A stretch of 64,000 nt of DNA from Eumeta japonica (Eukaryota > Arthropoda > Insecta > Lepidoptera > Psychidae). The stretch is taken from contig BGZK01001474.1 in assembly GCA_005406025.1 (NCBI GenBank), forward strand, positions 1 to 64,000, written 5' to 3'. Positions 45,146 through 59,659 of this stretch are shown here, in pieces. A program made the translations under genes and the position numbers. The notes under the pieces are model-generated. The model was not told the DNA's origin. It searched no databases and saw only the letters and a program-made list of their open reading frames with translations. Positions within the stretch are counted from its first letter, which is position 1. Every line of letters starts with the position of its first letter.

Positions 45146-48100
45146 AGGAAGTGCGACCAGATAGAAAAGAGGCTTTAGTGGTACTTACTTTTACGAGTTG
45201 TATTGTTACAATATTATGATGCTGCCTCAATCGCGCATGCGTTAAAAAAACGGGCACCGCTGACAACCATTTTGGATACATGGCTACTCATGGCCTCTTG
45301 CGCCACAGCTGGAGTAACCATACAGCGATATAACTACAAGGTTGTGACGGCTTTTAATAATATGGTAATTGTGATGTTCATAAATTCTGTATTAATACTT
45401 TTATTGAATTTGAATATCTTTAATTAATTCAGTTTTGTTTAGGTACATATACGAAAATGATAATTTCATTAGAACCTGTGAAATTTAATAGTTGACTGCA
45501 GTAATTCCCAAATACAGTACCTACTTACTAAGTTTTCTTCCAGTTTTTTTTTAAATCTGGTTTGGAAATAGAAACAAGCAAAGCAAATTGCACTTACTTA
45601 TTTTTTTCGGTGATTAAATGAGGTTATTGATATTTTTAGATCTAAAATTCTGCAAACTTCTTTATATTCTAAATTTTCTGGAATATTAATTTCTATTTAT
45701 GTCTTTAGATTTTAATACTAATTTTTCTAATTGACTTATTGTAATGTTAACATTAGAAAAAAGTATGAATACCTCAGGATAATATGGTTGTACCTCGAGA
45801 CCACTGCCTACGTAACTTTAAAAAAAATAGCATTCGATTTGATTTAACATTATTGTAAAGTAAACATGTAGTGAATTGCGTTTGTTATATGTGAAAGTAC
45901 TCTGGTACGCCTTAGAAAATACTATCCGAGAGTAAAAGATACTATACCATTCCTTTTTAAGATAAATCTATTCAACGCCATTATACAATAGCTCGATTAT
46001 TACGCCGGTCACGACAATACGTTAATTGCACGTAGAAGGCCTTGTAAATCTAAATAAAAATCAATTATCGTCTCATCGTCTGAAACTAATAAAGATTTCT
46101 GTAATAAATTATATTATTAATGGCTGTTAACTGTTTTCCTTTCTTTGTAGTTTTTTCTCGTTTATGTGGGAGTAAATTGACAATTTTCCAAGATCCAAGC
46201 AAGAACGTGCCGGACGCGTAGCGCCATCTAGTGTTACTTAAGCCAGTTCATTGATAACCTTAAATCGGTATGTATGTAGCAATCATTTTTCTTTCAATAA
46301 TTTCATGACTACGATGTGACACTTCGGTAAGTTTATTAGAACGTAGTCTTTTTTTTTTAATTACAGCCAAAATTTCCGATGCATACGTATTATACCAGAT
46401 GGACTTGGTTTATTTTTTCAAATCATACGTTTTCATTTCATTTTACCGAATAGAGTATATGTGTTGTATTAAAGTAAAAATAATATTGTATACGTAAAAT
46501 GTGATATTGCTAAGTAACCATTTACACTTGCGATGCAGCGAATAATTTATTTAACCCTTCGTCAATAGACGCGGGCCGCTGCTCCCGCCTACATAACGCG
46601 GCTTACAAATTACATATTACAAAACCGATACGTTTGAGTTTTTATGTTTATTTTATGTGCCCCGCATGCGAGCTTTACTTTATCAGTAGGAAATCTCGAA
46701 TAAAAAATATTATCTTGAAAGCCTAATCCGATGAGATGTGTTTAGATATATCGAATACAATCGAATCGATTTGTAAACGTATATATCTACATATTTACAG
46801 TTATTTTCAATATGAAAGGGTTGTAATTCGTATTTTACTTGTATCGTAAGTTATTCCCTTAACTCCCGATACTGATATCTGTTTTGATGCTGATTTCGGG
46901 TCCAACTTCTACTTCTTCTACTGCTTCTACTCTGCTTCTGGCGCCAAGACAATAATAATTTTCTTTACAATTATTTTAAAATAACCTCTATAGCAGTTTG
47001 TTCACATCATTCAGTAGGATTTTCTATTGAGTAACACGACTTATTTATTGGTTTAAATGCCAAATGCCAATAAATTTTATTCAAGTTAATTGACTCAAAA
47101 CCTCATAACTATTCAAAAAATTAGGCAAGTCCGCCTTGACTTACGTGTTTATAGTTCTGTATTGTAACATGATGCAAGTTTTTAAATATTATAATGAAAA
47201 ATAAATCAAATGTTTATTCGTTACCTGACAAATAAGTTTGACAGATTTTCGAATGATTTTTTACAAATTGTAAAATATATTTATTTTTTAGAAATTATTG
47301 TATAGTACATTAAATAATCTAGATCGTTGATCATTGTATTTGCAAGAAGGTTTTGATTTAATTTGATTAAGTTATCAAATAATAGTGAATTCTATGAATA
47401 ATTTTTTCATCAATATAAACGCATCGATCTATAACATTTTCTTGTTTTTCAGAACTTGTTATTTAATATAAATTCGAGTTTTACGAAGAGCAAATGCTAA
47501 GCGAAATTTTATTTTATGTATAATATGTAAATATGTAATTTTAAACATTCTTCCGTCATTTAATTCATTAGTTTGTAAAATAATACGCTTTATCACCTTT
47601 CATTATTTCTTTCATTATTTCTTGGCCCCATACTATAACCTTTTTTTATCAAGAATGTCGAATAAAAAGATGCATTAGATTGTTTCTAAGATTCTAACCA
47701 ATAATGTAGCCTTAGACTGTAAGATTTTTTTTGTTGACACGAAACTAATGACAAATGGATGCAGCTACCAAAAGCCCTGGCGGCTTTCAAAAGGTAGACA
47801 ATGTGATTTAAAATAAAGGTGTATTAAAATCTGCATTGATGTTGATTGGAGAATTGAGTACTCTCGCTATTTTCGTTTACATTGACCAGGAACTGAAAAA
47901 TATCGACTGAAAAAGAAGAAATCCATCGAATGTCGCTATGAAAATTCGGGAGAGCGAAGCCTATAACTGACAGTTCTTAATTTAGAATTGCGTCAAAACT
48001 GCTGCCAGCAATTTTCTGCAGGAAATGGAGCCCAATATAGCCGGCCGTCTGTCGTGGATGGTGAAGTTATTATTCGCTGCACTGTAATACCAAGGTCATG

Positions 48101-50090
48101 CTCAACAGTGGACAGAAATCTGGAAGTAAATGGTTAAATATTCCATGGATTGTCTTTGTTACGATTGTGGATTACGATGAAAAATCAGTATATTTATTTA
48201 ATCCTCATAAAAAGAGAAAAAATCACATATATTAAGTGTAAAATTTTGATGGTTTTAAAGGACTTCGGAAACTATCCATAGTAAGCTAAAAGCCTATTAA
48301 ATGGCTGTTTTAACACACAGTATAAAAATTAATTCTACAATGTTTATTTAAATCGAAATATTTTACGTTATATTAATTCGATAGTTAAATTGAATAGACT
48401 ATAATTTAATTACAGCTATATATTAGTACTTCCAACACCGTATTTCATTTTGGAGTTTTCCAAATTCGTGCTACCTTATCGGGTTTTTTATCATCTACAG
48501 TGCTAAGATATATCTTTCAATAGTCTTTTTAATTTCAGATGAAATAATTTGGACCTGGAGCCCACCGCCGGACCAAAGTGCAGCTTATTCCCTGCACCTA
48601 CTGATAATGCAGATCTATATGAATTTGACTATTTCTAAATACAGAATAGATATCAACAGAATTTAACATATCGTTAAACATTTCTTCGAATGTCTTTCGT
48701 ATCAATTCTCTCCGTATGATCAATTTGAAATTAACGCTTGAATGTATACATAATTAGACGGCACGTTTATCGATGCATTGTTTATATTTTTAAAGATATG
48801 TAACCGGATACTAACGAGAACTTAATCGGAAACACAAGTCGCAACACCAGTCTCAGCATACGGTAACTGCACGAAAGAAGTCCTTTTAAGTATACGTATA
48901 GCAATGTAAGACGAGGACGTCTCGCATACTTAAAAGGGGATAAGTATATACAGGAGTGTATGTTATCTGTCGTGGCGTGCGGACATCCGAGCCCGCTAAT
49001 GGTCGAATCTGAGTGGGCAGCTTCTTCTAAGAATAATTAAGTTTCATGTCGTTAAATTGACCCTGGGAAGAGGCCAGGTGTGGAATGCGCACACTAATTG
49101 CTTGGAGGCGACGAAATTGGGTACTTAAATTTTTGAGTTTCTTTTTCTACCTTCGATAAAAAAGATGAGAGACCTTCTCGATGTTGTAGGTAGGTATATC
49201 TTCTGTTTTACTGGGGCTGAGAATGTGCACATTTTTAATATTGAATGAAAGAAAATATTAATCCACCATTGTATTCCATTGAGTATTTCATCACTTCAAT
49301 ATCCATATTGAGTTTATTGGTAATCTATGAAAATACAAAAAAATATATATATACTGGCAACACCAAAATTTCAGACTATCGCATTTAAAAAATTGTACTT
49401 ACCTTTTAATATTTGTCGCTATAGCTTAAAGTACATCAAAGTAGTATTTAAAATAGTACAAAATTAGTGCAATACGCTATAAAAAAGGCAAAATCTGTTT
49501 ATTGAAACAAATAACAAACAGCAGCTTTACACGTTAATAAATATAAATATTTGCAGCATCATTATATTTTCCACGTCACTTTTTTTTTGATTTAACTTTT
49601 AAGACATATTTCAATTTAACCGATATGATACAAATTTTTATTTCTCTCATTCAAATAAACCGACGACACTTGTGCACCACCATAAAATATTATGGAGATT
49701 ATTATGATAGCGAGGACACGAATGAAGTGTTATTAAAAAAATTAATAACTTCACAAATTAAGATAAAATCTTAAAAAGCACATTAATATTTCGTCTACAA
49801 AGAAATTAATATCATTAACCAAGTAAAGTAATTTAATAATAATAAACCAGATAGTTTAAAATTTTCAATTTTTTTAGGTCCTTGGAATTATATTTATATT
49901 GAGTGTATTTTTTTGAAAATGAATACATATACATATTAAACTAGCAGTGCCATCTATTGAACGTAATACAAACTTTTATACTAATGGGCATAAAACGCTT
50001 GTGAAAAAATAAATGACATGACATTGCGGAGTTCATTGCTTTGGACTCATTGATTTATTTCCAACCAATTATTTTTGACTATTTAAAAAT
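45146..50090. other. AT-rich DNA, few features
   Basis: No gene or RNA is recognised in nearly 5 kb. A decayed GATTCC-type/Helitron-like scrap may lie at 46565-46940 (GACGCGGGCCGCTGCTCCCG; CTTCTACTTCTTCTACTGCT). GCGCCATCTAGTG (46220) and GTGCCATCTATTGAAC (49949) are recurrent lepidopteran repeat words. An inverted pair CCTTTTAAGTAT/ATACTTAAAAGG lies at 48882-48937. Confidence 0.45.
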
Positions 50091-50091
50091 C

Positions 50092-50165
50092 AATTTTAGG
50101 GTTCCGTGTCCACGGCATGAAAAACAGAAACCTGTTACAGATTTTTTATTGTGTTTGTGCGTTGT
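50092..50165 (-). mobile_element. AGGGTTCC-family scrap
   Basis: TTTTAGGGTTCCGTGTCCAC followed by GGCATGAAAAACAGAAACC corresponds to the tail end of the family at 12.7, 30.9 and 36.6 kb. Homology fades after about 70 bases. Confidence 0.5.
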
Positions 50166-53100
50166 CCTTGTATAACAAGTCTCTCACGACCAATTGTTTA
50201 TAATATATATTAATTAATGCATTCATAATTTGCACGTCTTTGATAAAAGCCAAGATCACAAGTGATTTCCTATTCTTAAGACTGTGTATGAAGAAAAATA
50301 TCCTGAGAATAACTGAAGATATTTACAATGGCTTTACTCTATTAAAGAGCATAACGTAATGGCATTTTTATCTTTCGATGTGAAAGCGAAACCACTATTC
50401 CATTTTCGTGACGAAGATTTGCCAATCCTGTTATCATTTAAAATACGTTTTTATAAGGCTTTTTAGAATGTATTCGTGACCACAGTAGACTAACCCATCA
50501 GTTTTTGGATCCATCCCACCAAAGGTCATCACGCTCATACAATAATTTTCTGATGATAATGAGCAACTTAGCTGCTGTGTAGGTTATTGACCATGTCGTT
50601 CAAAAACAGGGTAATTTATACGTGTGAGTTTTTAGGATTAAATCAAACCATATCTGACTAAATTTACGACCGATCTTAGAAAATTCAAATATCACGAAGT
50701 AGAAACGATTTGTTATCACCTTTTCGTGACGACAAAAAACCTCGATACAACAAGAGTAAGTAGCTCACTCGAGGTAAAATGAAAATTCACAGATCTCGTG
50801 CTCTGCACGATTTTTGATTACAAGGAAAATTAACTCAATAAAAATAGGAATAGAATTTAAAGAATAAAAACAAATATGAAAGGAAAAAATTGTCTCTAAA
50901 ATTAAAAATAAAACTTTATTTTTAGTAATTCCAAAATCAATGTGTTGAAATGTAAAAAAATATGTTTCCGGTCATCGTAAACCCATGTCTGTACTTCCGT
51001 TTATATTCGACGCAAGTCGTAAATCGCGAAACGCTAGTTAAAAAAATCATGATTCTAAAAATTTTCATTATTTCCAAAAAAAATAAAAAAGAAACAAGAT
51101 ATTGAGTCAGCCTTTAATACAAAAATAAGAAACTCAAAAAAGAAATATCCAAATTTCAAAAAGTTGCCTTTAGAAACCCCTTAAAAACATCCATTTTTAG
51201 CGCTTTTTTGCGATTTTTTGAATAAATTACTAATTTTAAAAAATACTACAGCGTCATGTACCTAGTTTTTGTCTATACACATCTTTTGACACCTCAATAT
51301 TTCATCTAGACCTAGAACACACGACTGCAGAACAAATTTGCATTTTCGCTGAAACTGGAAGCTGAGGCGAAAAGATTTTCAATATAAAAAATATTACTGA
51401 AGTGAAATTTCTGTAGAAACTTTGTGATTCGTAAGTGAATGAAACGAAAATGCGCCGCAACACAGACAAAGATAAATGTATAAGATTAAGCCGTCGAGGA
51501 AATGAGATAGAATTCATTCGCAGCCTCCCCACTCTCGCTTACTAAGAATTGATCATTTGTATGCACTGGTACATTGCCGAGCTAAAGCGAGAGAGCAAGC
51601 GCTAGTGTGTATCTATGTTGTACACTGACTAATATTTTCTCTCATCCGAGCGTTTTACGTGTGTTAGTACATGCGTGTACGTTGTACATTGCGAAGCCTT
51701 GGAAGAAGGCATCGTATAGTGAGTATACTATAGTCTGTATATCGATGTTTTATATGAATATTTTCTAATATTTCATCCTATTTTAAGTATTGTACATTAT
51801 TGTATTTTAATATTTTTCAATCACTAATTTACATTTAGTTTTTTAGATCACATATTAGAATGTAAAAGGATTTTTAAACTTGGTTACAAAAAAAGTAAAC
51901 CTTTTAATTATTCTAATTCTGATACTCTATATTCATTTCATTCTCTCGTGTTATTTTTCTGAAGTTCACTTCTATCGTGTGTGAATTACACACACACACA
52001 CATACACAACTTTTTTATTATTACAATAGTATTACAATAATTATATTGAACTAAGAGCTAACGTAACGCGCATCATATGAGTGAGGCCAATTTCTCAAAA
52101 ATTTAACCTGTTTTTCTTCTTTTAATTTCATTTTAAAGTTAAATTAACTTTAAAATAAAAATTACGTACATCATAAACTTCTCTTGTAGATATCATTCTT
52201 GTTTCTGAAATAATAAGCAAGTTTAATCTGACTTTAAATTTTGTAGTCAAAAGTAGCTTTTTAAGAACCACAAAAGTACTATCTCACCGATTTTTACGAT
52301 TACAAGCTCAAACAATAGATAAATTAATATTCCTGAGCAATTTTGGGAAAATTTTAATAACTACATATTTTCATTTTTGAGAATTTCAAGATTCTATAAA
52401 AAAATTACCTTAAAAATAGATTGAAAATTTTTGTTTTTATTTTGATTTTAAATAAGGTTATACAATAATAATAATAAAAAAAAATTTTTGTTCTATTGTA
52501 GCCCTTTAAATAACGCATCATTCGATACCATTTTTATTTTTCTATCTTAATAATCGAGGAAGCTCGAGTCTTGTAACACTTACTGGAATCGGATACCCTA
52601 CTGAAGCTATAAAAAAAGCATTTTCAATGCCAATGATAAGAACATGAATGAATCCACTAAAATAAACTACAAATTTTGAACTGAAATTTAGATTTATTTA
52701 TTTACTCTTTTTTTCAAACATCCTGTACAACGATATACAATTTGTGGATGTCCTTGTAAAAGTAAATGTAGATTGTAGTTAAAGTTTTTAATATGGTCAC
52801 AACTCTTCGATCGAGCATGTTTTGAAAAGACATTAAATTTTAGTACAGCAGCAGTTCGATATTGAACGGAGATTTCTTTGATAAGTATCAAGTTACATAA
52901 TATTTACTATAGAATTCAGAAAAATAAAACCATAAAAGTAAATACCTACGTGATTATGATTTTTTTTTACAATTCTTTTATATTTTGTGTTAGTATAACT
53001 TGGATACTTAAGCTAAATTTGAATTAAAAATGTGGTTGGTCGTCTGTTTGTTTGTATGTAGATATTTAATGACATAACAGAAAACATATTAATGCGAATT

Positions 53101-53540
53101 AAATGCAATGAAGTAAAAAGAATTTTAGATAGAGACACCGGGATTAATTTGAGATCAATACAATTACAAAAGAAACTTTAAGTTTAAAGAAATAAGTAAA
53201 GTTTCAATCGAACATGTATGCATGTAGTTCTTGAAGTATAAGTAATTTCGCAGTTAAACATGATGAGATTTATTAAAGTGATACTTATATGTTCCAAGAA
53301 AGAGTGCTTATTATCCCAAATCAACACACTGTTCTCGAGAAATTGTAAAAATACATTCTTGGCTATTACTAGTAATTTTTAGAAGTGTGTGCAACAAGTA
53401 CGACGTTATCAAGTTTTTAAGCAAACGCGAAAAAAGATATTCAAATGGCATTGAAAGGATCTCACAAAATGTTTATAATGAAAGAATTAGAATGCTGTCT
53501 TGATGTTATTAATAGATCCATAATGGAATTAAGATCGAAG
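50166..53540. other. AT-rich DNA, no gene seen
   Basis: Homopolymer-rich, with a CACACACACACA run at about 51988-52000. A TTTTTCAAACATCCTGTACA word near 52710 resembles the end of some insect DNA transposons, but I find no partner end. Confidence 0.45.
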
Positions 53541-53544
53541 TCGA

Positions 53545-53745
53545 TGATAGCTGGCTTTCTACTACCATACGCTTGATGCGCAATCTTCCGCCACATGCGA
53601 CGAGGCTCCGGAACCATCAGTGCTGTTCCTGGCCAATTTTGAAAAGGGATCTTCAAGAAAAGAGCGTAATCCTATTTAAAAGGCCGGCAACGCACGTGTA
53701 ACTGCTTCTGGATTGCGCATGTCCATGGGCGGCGGTGACCGATAC
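53545..53745 (+). pseudogene. LINE 3' end: decayed reverse-transcriptase C-terminus
   Basis: Translation of the plus strand gives FRHMRRGSGTISAVPGQF, a stop, KGIFKKRA, a stop, SYLKGRQRTCNCFWIAH and VHGRR before a final stop. This matches the last residues of a lepidopteran LINE polyprotein of CR1/Jockey-like type (RLWN.LPA.VFP...FKKRAYSFLKGRQRTC). The nucleotide hallmark AAAAGGCCGGCAACGCACGT and CATGGGCGGCGGTGACCG are both present. At least two in-frame stops make it dead. The minus-strand frame 53462-53656 is its shadow. Confidence 0.8.
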
Positions 53746-56700
53746 TTTTCAATGGTCCGCTATTGGTAGTGATTATTATTTAGTTCGTGGGATTGCTAAC
53801 AAAAATATAATTTCCATATTTCGTCGCGTCCATCGAATATACGAGAATAAAATTGTACTTCCTATAGTGCCTTGCATTGTCCCCAAGATGACATTGTGAT
53901 AATTTCGTGATATTTGAAAATCACTCTAGATAAGATAATAACAGTAAAATTGTAATTTTTCATATTTGTGTACTTATTATAAAAAAAATTTACAATAGAA
54001 AAAATGAATCTGAGGAAGACCTTTTGAAAAGGTTTTGATTCAAAAATTCTTAACAAAAATCTGTCTTAAACATAAAGATTTATTTCATAATTTTTTTTCT
54101 ACCCTCTTTTATAGGATACCTAGTTTGTCATTTTTAAATTTCCTTTGCTGTAACTATAACATCTTTGAATCCTACGCTGAAACTCTTTGTCTTTAAAAAG
54201 TTAACTTTGGATTCTAAATTTTGAAACCAATTTTATTGCTACTATCTCAATTTTCTACATTAACAGATCTTTGAATTGCCCAAAGAACTATGACAGACAA
54301 GACGGACCGATAGGAGGTATCCAGTAATGGTCGGTTTTTGGTAAGACGTATTAAAAAAATATTTTTTTTCGCTTTATAATGTGTCATTTTTCTTAACGAG
54401 GTATAATTTCATTTGTCGCCAGAACCGTGTATTATTTATTTTTAAATTCCGACTACTCTATAGCAAACTCCAACATTCTCGATAAATCTTTTCTTTCCAC
54501 AAGTTGACGGTTTCTCGTTAATGAATGTATGTCCTGGTGCAGGACAACAGGTGCAAGGTGCAAGTAATATAACCACCACGAGGAATGCGAGTGGGGCCAG
54601 GTGACAGGACGCCAGCCGCTCAAATCACGACCATTAACCGCAGGACTATAACCGACCACAGATCTAGGAATTCTAGGATGTTAGTACAGAAATATAATAA
54701 AGAACACAAGTATGCGTTTCCTGATTCTATTGGTTGTATGAATGTAGAACATTTTTCAGCAGTGAAAAGTGGTGTAGAACAACAAATATAAGACCTTAGG
54801 GTTGCTGAACATTAGTCAAAGAAAACTGGGAAAGAAATATATTGTATTTATGCAATATCAATATTGTATATTATTTAAAATATTCAAATATTTAAATATT
54901 TTCAATAATATTTTATGTTAGTTATTATTGCAAATATTGAAATGATAACATGTAAATGATATTTAATTATTTTTATAATTTATTTAGGTATTCATTAAAA
55001 AATATTTATTTGTAGGTTTTCAGCATATGGCGTTAAAAGAATACACTATTAATATTCATTATTTACGAAAACAAAAAAAGTGCTGAATTAAATCTCTCAC
55101 AAAACATTTACAATTAAAAAAAAAGGCTCCTGAGACTGATAATCTTAAATTACTAATTTATTGTATTACATTTTCACTTCTTTGATTTTGTCGTTTTCGA
55201 ATGAAGTGTATTGTATTATATTTTAAATATAACAACTTCTCTTTTTTTCGGTAATTGTGAATTGTATTATAAAAAATCTAAATAAATACACTAACTTCCA
55301 AAAATGTTGAAGTAAAAAATCTAACAGTTTAAATCGACAGTTATAAATTCTTTCCAATAACGTAATGAAAAAACGCACTAACTATGAAATATATCGTAGC
55401 TATGTATTAACAAAAGGTATTAGAATTTTTATCCACGTCTGATCGTATAGGTGGTACGATTAAAAAAATTAAAATATTTAACTCTGTGGCTATGGTGTAA
55501 TGGCGTAATTCTAGCCGAGTACGTATAAGGCATGGCGAGTAACGAGATTAAAAAGCGACAGGTGGCGCGCGCGCCGCGGCGTTAGAACCAGGAAGAAGGT
55601 GGGTGAACTCTTCCTCGATAGGACACCGGCGCACCTGCTCTCTTTAAAAATCCCAGCATGTAGCGACACTCGCTGAAGCGCATGCGTAAAACAAAACATC
55701 TCAGGTGTGCGAACATAATACGGATCTAGAACTTTGATCTGTCTTTTATATCAAACATATCATATCAAACTTATAAAAAAAAAATGAGAACTTGAAATAT
55801 AAATTGAATTCCTTATGTTGTGTACCTTAGTTGATATTTTTTATTAATGATAATTTCTTACAGAACGCAAAAACGTAATGCAAAAGAAAATATGTTCTAA
55901 TTAACGACATGACGTCATTGACTACGTAATGACTTTTGGTGTTATGAAGTACCTGTAATGTAGAGGGCGCAGTGCGGCGGCAATGAGCATTTCTGTTTCT
56001 ACAGTTTAAGATATTTTGTTAGTATCAATTCTGAGAGAAACGAAATATTTTTTTAAACTGTTCCTTATACATTTTGAAATGTAATATGTTTACTGTAAGC
56101 TTATTTATTATACATTTTCCGTAGGTATTGGTTTGTTAAATATGTATTAAATATGAGTTTATAGAACATAATATGGATTTTATATTTTATCATGATCTAA
56201 TCAAAGGATACGAGGCCACCAATTTAGGACTTTTTTTATTTTGTTGTAAAAAAAATACATAATGAAATACAATAGCAACCATCTATATCCAATGAGTAGT
56301 TTGCTAGATTTTTCTGATTTAAGCTTTATATAATTTAAACATTTAAACTTTTGGAATTGCGGGCTAATTAATGTATTGCTAATTTTTATATTATATTATT
56401 ATGACGATAGATAAAAATTCAAACAAACAAAAATCTTTAAAACACATTTTTTTTTTATTTGCAGAAATTTAACTCACTAATTGTATTGCCAAATATTTTA
56501 GAAAATATCACGCAATTTGTATTGTCATTTCAAATAAATGGCAAATTTATATATTTACAATTTACGAAAATTCTTCAAACTAATGTCAAGATTGATTTGG
56601 CATAATTATATTTGCTGTTGATACGAAAACCTTAGGTACATAGTATGGTATGTAAAGTCCCTCTCACCTTAAAACCAGCAATGGAATCTTAAAAAAATTT

Positions 56701-57540
56701 GAATCGCCCCATGTTTATTTCAAATGAATATCATGTCAGTATATGTAAATCAGTGATGTAAAAAAAGATCTAAAATAGTGTGAATTGCGGATTTTGTATA
56801 TTTATTACACTAAAATTCTATGTGACCGTATGAACCGATTCATAGTGATGATTACTGCTATTGAATATTAAAAATTGTAACATGTAAAACAATTGTGAAA
56901 AGAATTTGCACGAAATAATCTTTTAATTTATTATAAAGTTGTCACTATTATGGTTTTTTTTTTTTGGTTTCGTCTCGTCTGTTGAGCACCCAAAATTAAT
57001 TAATTTCGAAGTTATTAAATCGTTAAATGCCCATCAAAGAAAAAAAGTTAGATACTTAGGAAGGTTAATGGATTTTTGAATACTTCTCCGGGAACTTCAC
57101 AAAATGAAGAGGGCGAAAAAAATTTTTTTCATTGCACAATTAAAGTAAAAAGTTATATGGTAACATAAAACAACTATCAACCCTTTTAGAATTTACTAGA
57201 TTCGGTGGAAAATATCGGAGCTATAAGATTGTGACACACGGACGAACCGAGAACAAAGGAATACTTATAGTGACATGTTGGTACTGTAAGTGTATCACTT
57301 TTTTATTTCCTTGTTTAAGGAATTCAAAAAATGAAACATTTTAATGTACTTACGGCTGTTACCGTTCAATTGATGTTCTGACTGCAAGCTGTGATCATTG
57401 TTCAAATAAATGGTGTTTTTTAGTATTAGTTCCGTATAACGTTTAACATACGATTATTGCATAATGTAATAATCATATGTTAGAAGATACATCCAATTCG
57501 CATGTTTGTTCTATACAAGACAAAAATGTCGTATTTATTG
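53746..57540. other. AT-rich DNA, no gene proven
   Basis: A more even-composition piece at 54450-54790 carries overlapping frames on both strands (54453-54659 minus, 54585-54791 plus) that I do not recognise. A CpG-rich patch lies at 55555-55640 (GGCGCGCGCGCCGCGGCG). GAAAAAAATTTTTTTCATTG at 57115 echoes the body of the AGGGTTCC family. Confidence 0.4.
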
Positions 57541-57543
57541 TAT

Positions 57544-58445
57544 ACTAGCTGGCTCGGCAGAGGTTGTTCTGCATTTTTTGTAGGTGACTTGCCCGTATAG
57601 TTAATACCCGCAGTTACATCAACATGGACGTGAAATGATTTTTTTTCCTTTGTATCGATCAGTGTCAATTTGGATCTCGGTGTCGTTTTCGATTCCGATC
57701 CTAGTCACACTTTTGATTCTGATCCTGTTCGTTTCGTTTCTGACCCTATGATTCGTTTTCGACCCTGGTCTCATTCGCAATTTCGCTTTCGGTCTCGCTT
57801 TCGATTATTATTCTGACCTGGTTCTCGATTCTGATCTCCGTCCCGCTTTTGATTCCGATTCCGCTACCAATCACAGTTTCTATTTCAACGAATCCGGAGG
57901 TTAGTACCAAAATAAAATACATATAGCCAATATAACTCGAGCATAATAGAGTAGCTTTCTATACATAAACAAATTTTTAGAATCTATGTAATAGTTCGGT
58001 TGAAAAATACAAATACATGGTAGAAGCCGGGGACGAACCTTAGTACGCATAATGCACAAAACATGAAATATCCCGCTAACACCTTAAATTTTAATCTCGT
58101 CTTTACACTCATTTTCGTCCTCTCTGTTCTAGGAAATGATAACGCTGTGTCCATCATGATTCCAATACCGCTCCTTGTCTTTGGTTTTGTGTCGATCCAA
58201 TCCTGATTCCAGTTTGGTCCCGATTTTATTGCGATTCTGATTATAATTCAAATTCAAAAAAAATTTAAGGGTTTTATTTATACAGGAAACTTAATAATTA
58301 TCGGAATAAAAAGTACCTAAGTCTAGCTTAGTAAGCTCCTCTATCTTCCAGTAAAAGTTGCGTCATGATCTGGTCAGCCATTCTGAAGATCCCCAGACAA
58401 ACAAACAGACAGACAGACGCAAAGGGTTATTTTCTTTCATACAAA
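57544..58445 (-). mobile_element. Nested Helitron-like elements
   Basis: The outer element: on the minus strand its 3' end is CAGAACAACCTCTGCCGAGC then CAGCTAGT (57544). Its body resumes at 58265-58445 with AACAAACAGACAGACAGACG and CTTCCAGTAAAAGTTGCGTC. Between them, about 57595-58260, lies a GATTCC/GATCTCG-rich unit (GTGTCGTTTTCGATTCCGAT) with its own degenerate hairpin end near 57597. This is the unit type seen at 7.2, 14.3 and 38.3 kb. The order outer-inner-outer implies that the GATTCC unit inserted later. No coding sequence. Confidence 0.5.
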
Positions 58446-59640
58446 CCTTGTCCTGGTAATAACGAGCACAACAAAAAAAGAATAATCCGATTTGTTGCAG
58501 TCGTTCGGAAGTGATGCGCGTAAATACATTTTAGCGATTCATTTTTATTTATACAGATTAAAGTCTCATAATTCCCTTATGCAATTAATCCAGCTATGTT
58601 TCATAAATAAATAAATTAATGTCTATTTTTTTTTAATTTTTATTATTAAACTTTAGTTTCAAACACACTGATTATATGCTTATTTATTCCAGGCGTTACA
58701 TTATCTTTCATGTTTGTTTGTCATGAAAATGTTTAAATGCGACGCGCGTATATTGTGTAGTGAACCCAAAACAGATCCTATTTTCGTACGTGATTTCATC
58801 ACTGTCATGTGACTTCTTGCGATAGCTCACCGAAAATATTTTTGGAAATGTAACCAAGCAATTCAAGTTTTCGTTTTTGTCGCCCAGAAATTGATTCTGG
58901 CATGTCGACAAAAAAAATATACTGTACACCTGTATCGAATTAGTTTGAATTATTCCATGTAAGAGGCGAGAAAAAGATTGTACAAAATTATTTGAATAGC
59001 AACTTGGTATGTTCATGTTATAATAGATTCAGTCGGCAATTCATCTTGAAGATTTACATCCTTGTACTTTTAACAATAAGGTAGTGCATTAAATTTATAT
59101 GATCGATCACATCATTGGATACTTGGACGATTAAAAAACTATACATTAATTTTCAAAATTTACTAAGTTTTGTTACGTTGATCGTATTCAACTTCTATAC
59201 AAGCTATAATAATACGAAACATCACATCACTACATACAATTATGGAAGGGCATAAATAGAATTTGATTGATAAATTCTAAAAATATTTAAAAATAGATGT
59301 CAAATATTTTTTTTAAATTCTATTCCATTTGCTGTTGATTTTTTATCTTATGCTAAATCAAATCGCTCGCTCCGTGCCACAGGGTACGTTAAGCCACCGC
59401 GCCGGCACCGGGCGTTGTCACCGCACAGGTGTAATAGTCGTTCGCAGTCTCAAACCCGCGCTGGATCGTCGTGATAACTTAAGGTGCCTAATTTACAAGT
59501 TCCAGTTCTAGATAAAGTCTTTTCCTGATTGAAGTACTAATAGTAGCAAAGAGACGTATGCCGCGACACGTTCGTGTAACATCAGAGCGAGAGCCGGAGT
59601 TGACGTTAACGGATCATTAAAATACATAGCATATGTAAGC
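58446..59640. other. AT-rich DNA, no gene seen
   Basis: A small CpG patch at 59375-59475 (CCACCGCGCCGGCACCGGGC). The 58708-59016 minus-strand frame has no domain. Confidence 0.45.
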
Positions 59641-59659
59641 GTAATGGTAGAACATTTTA

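Noticed and set aside
54453..54791. Overlapping frames on both strands in a mixed-composition patch
   Set aside because: Neither strand gives a recognisable domain. It may be a decayed repeat, but I cannot assign it.
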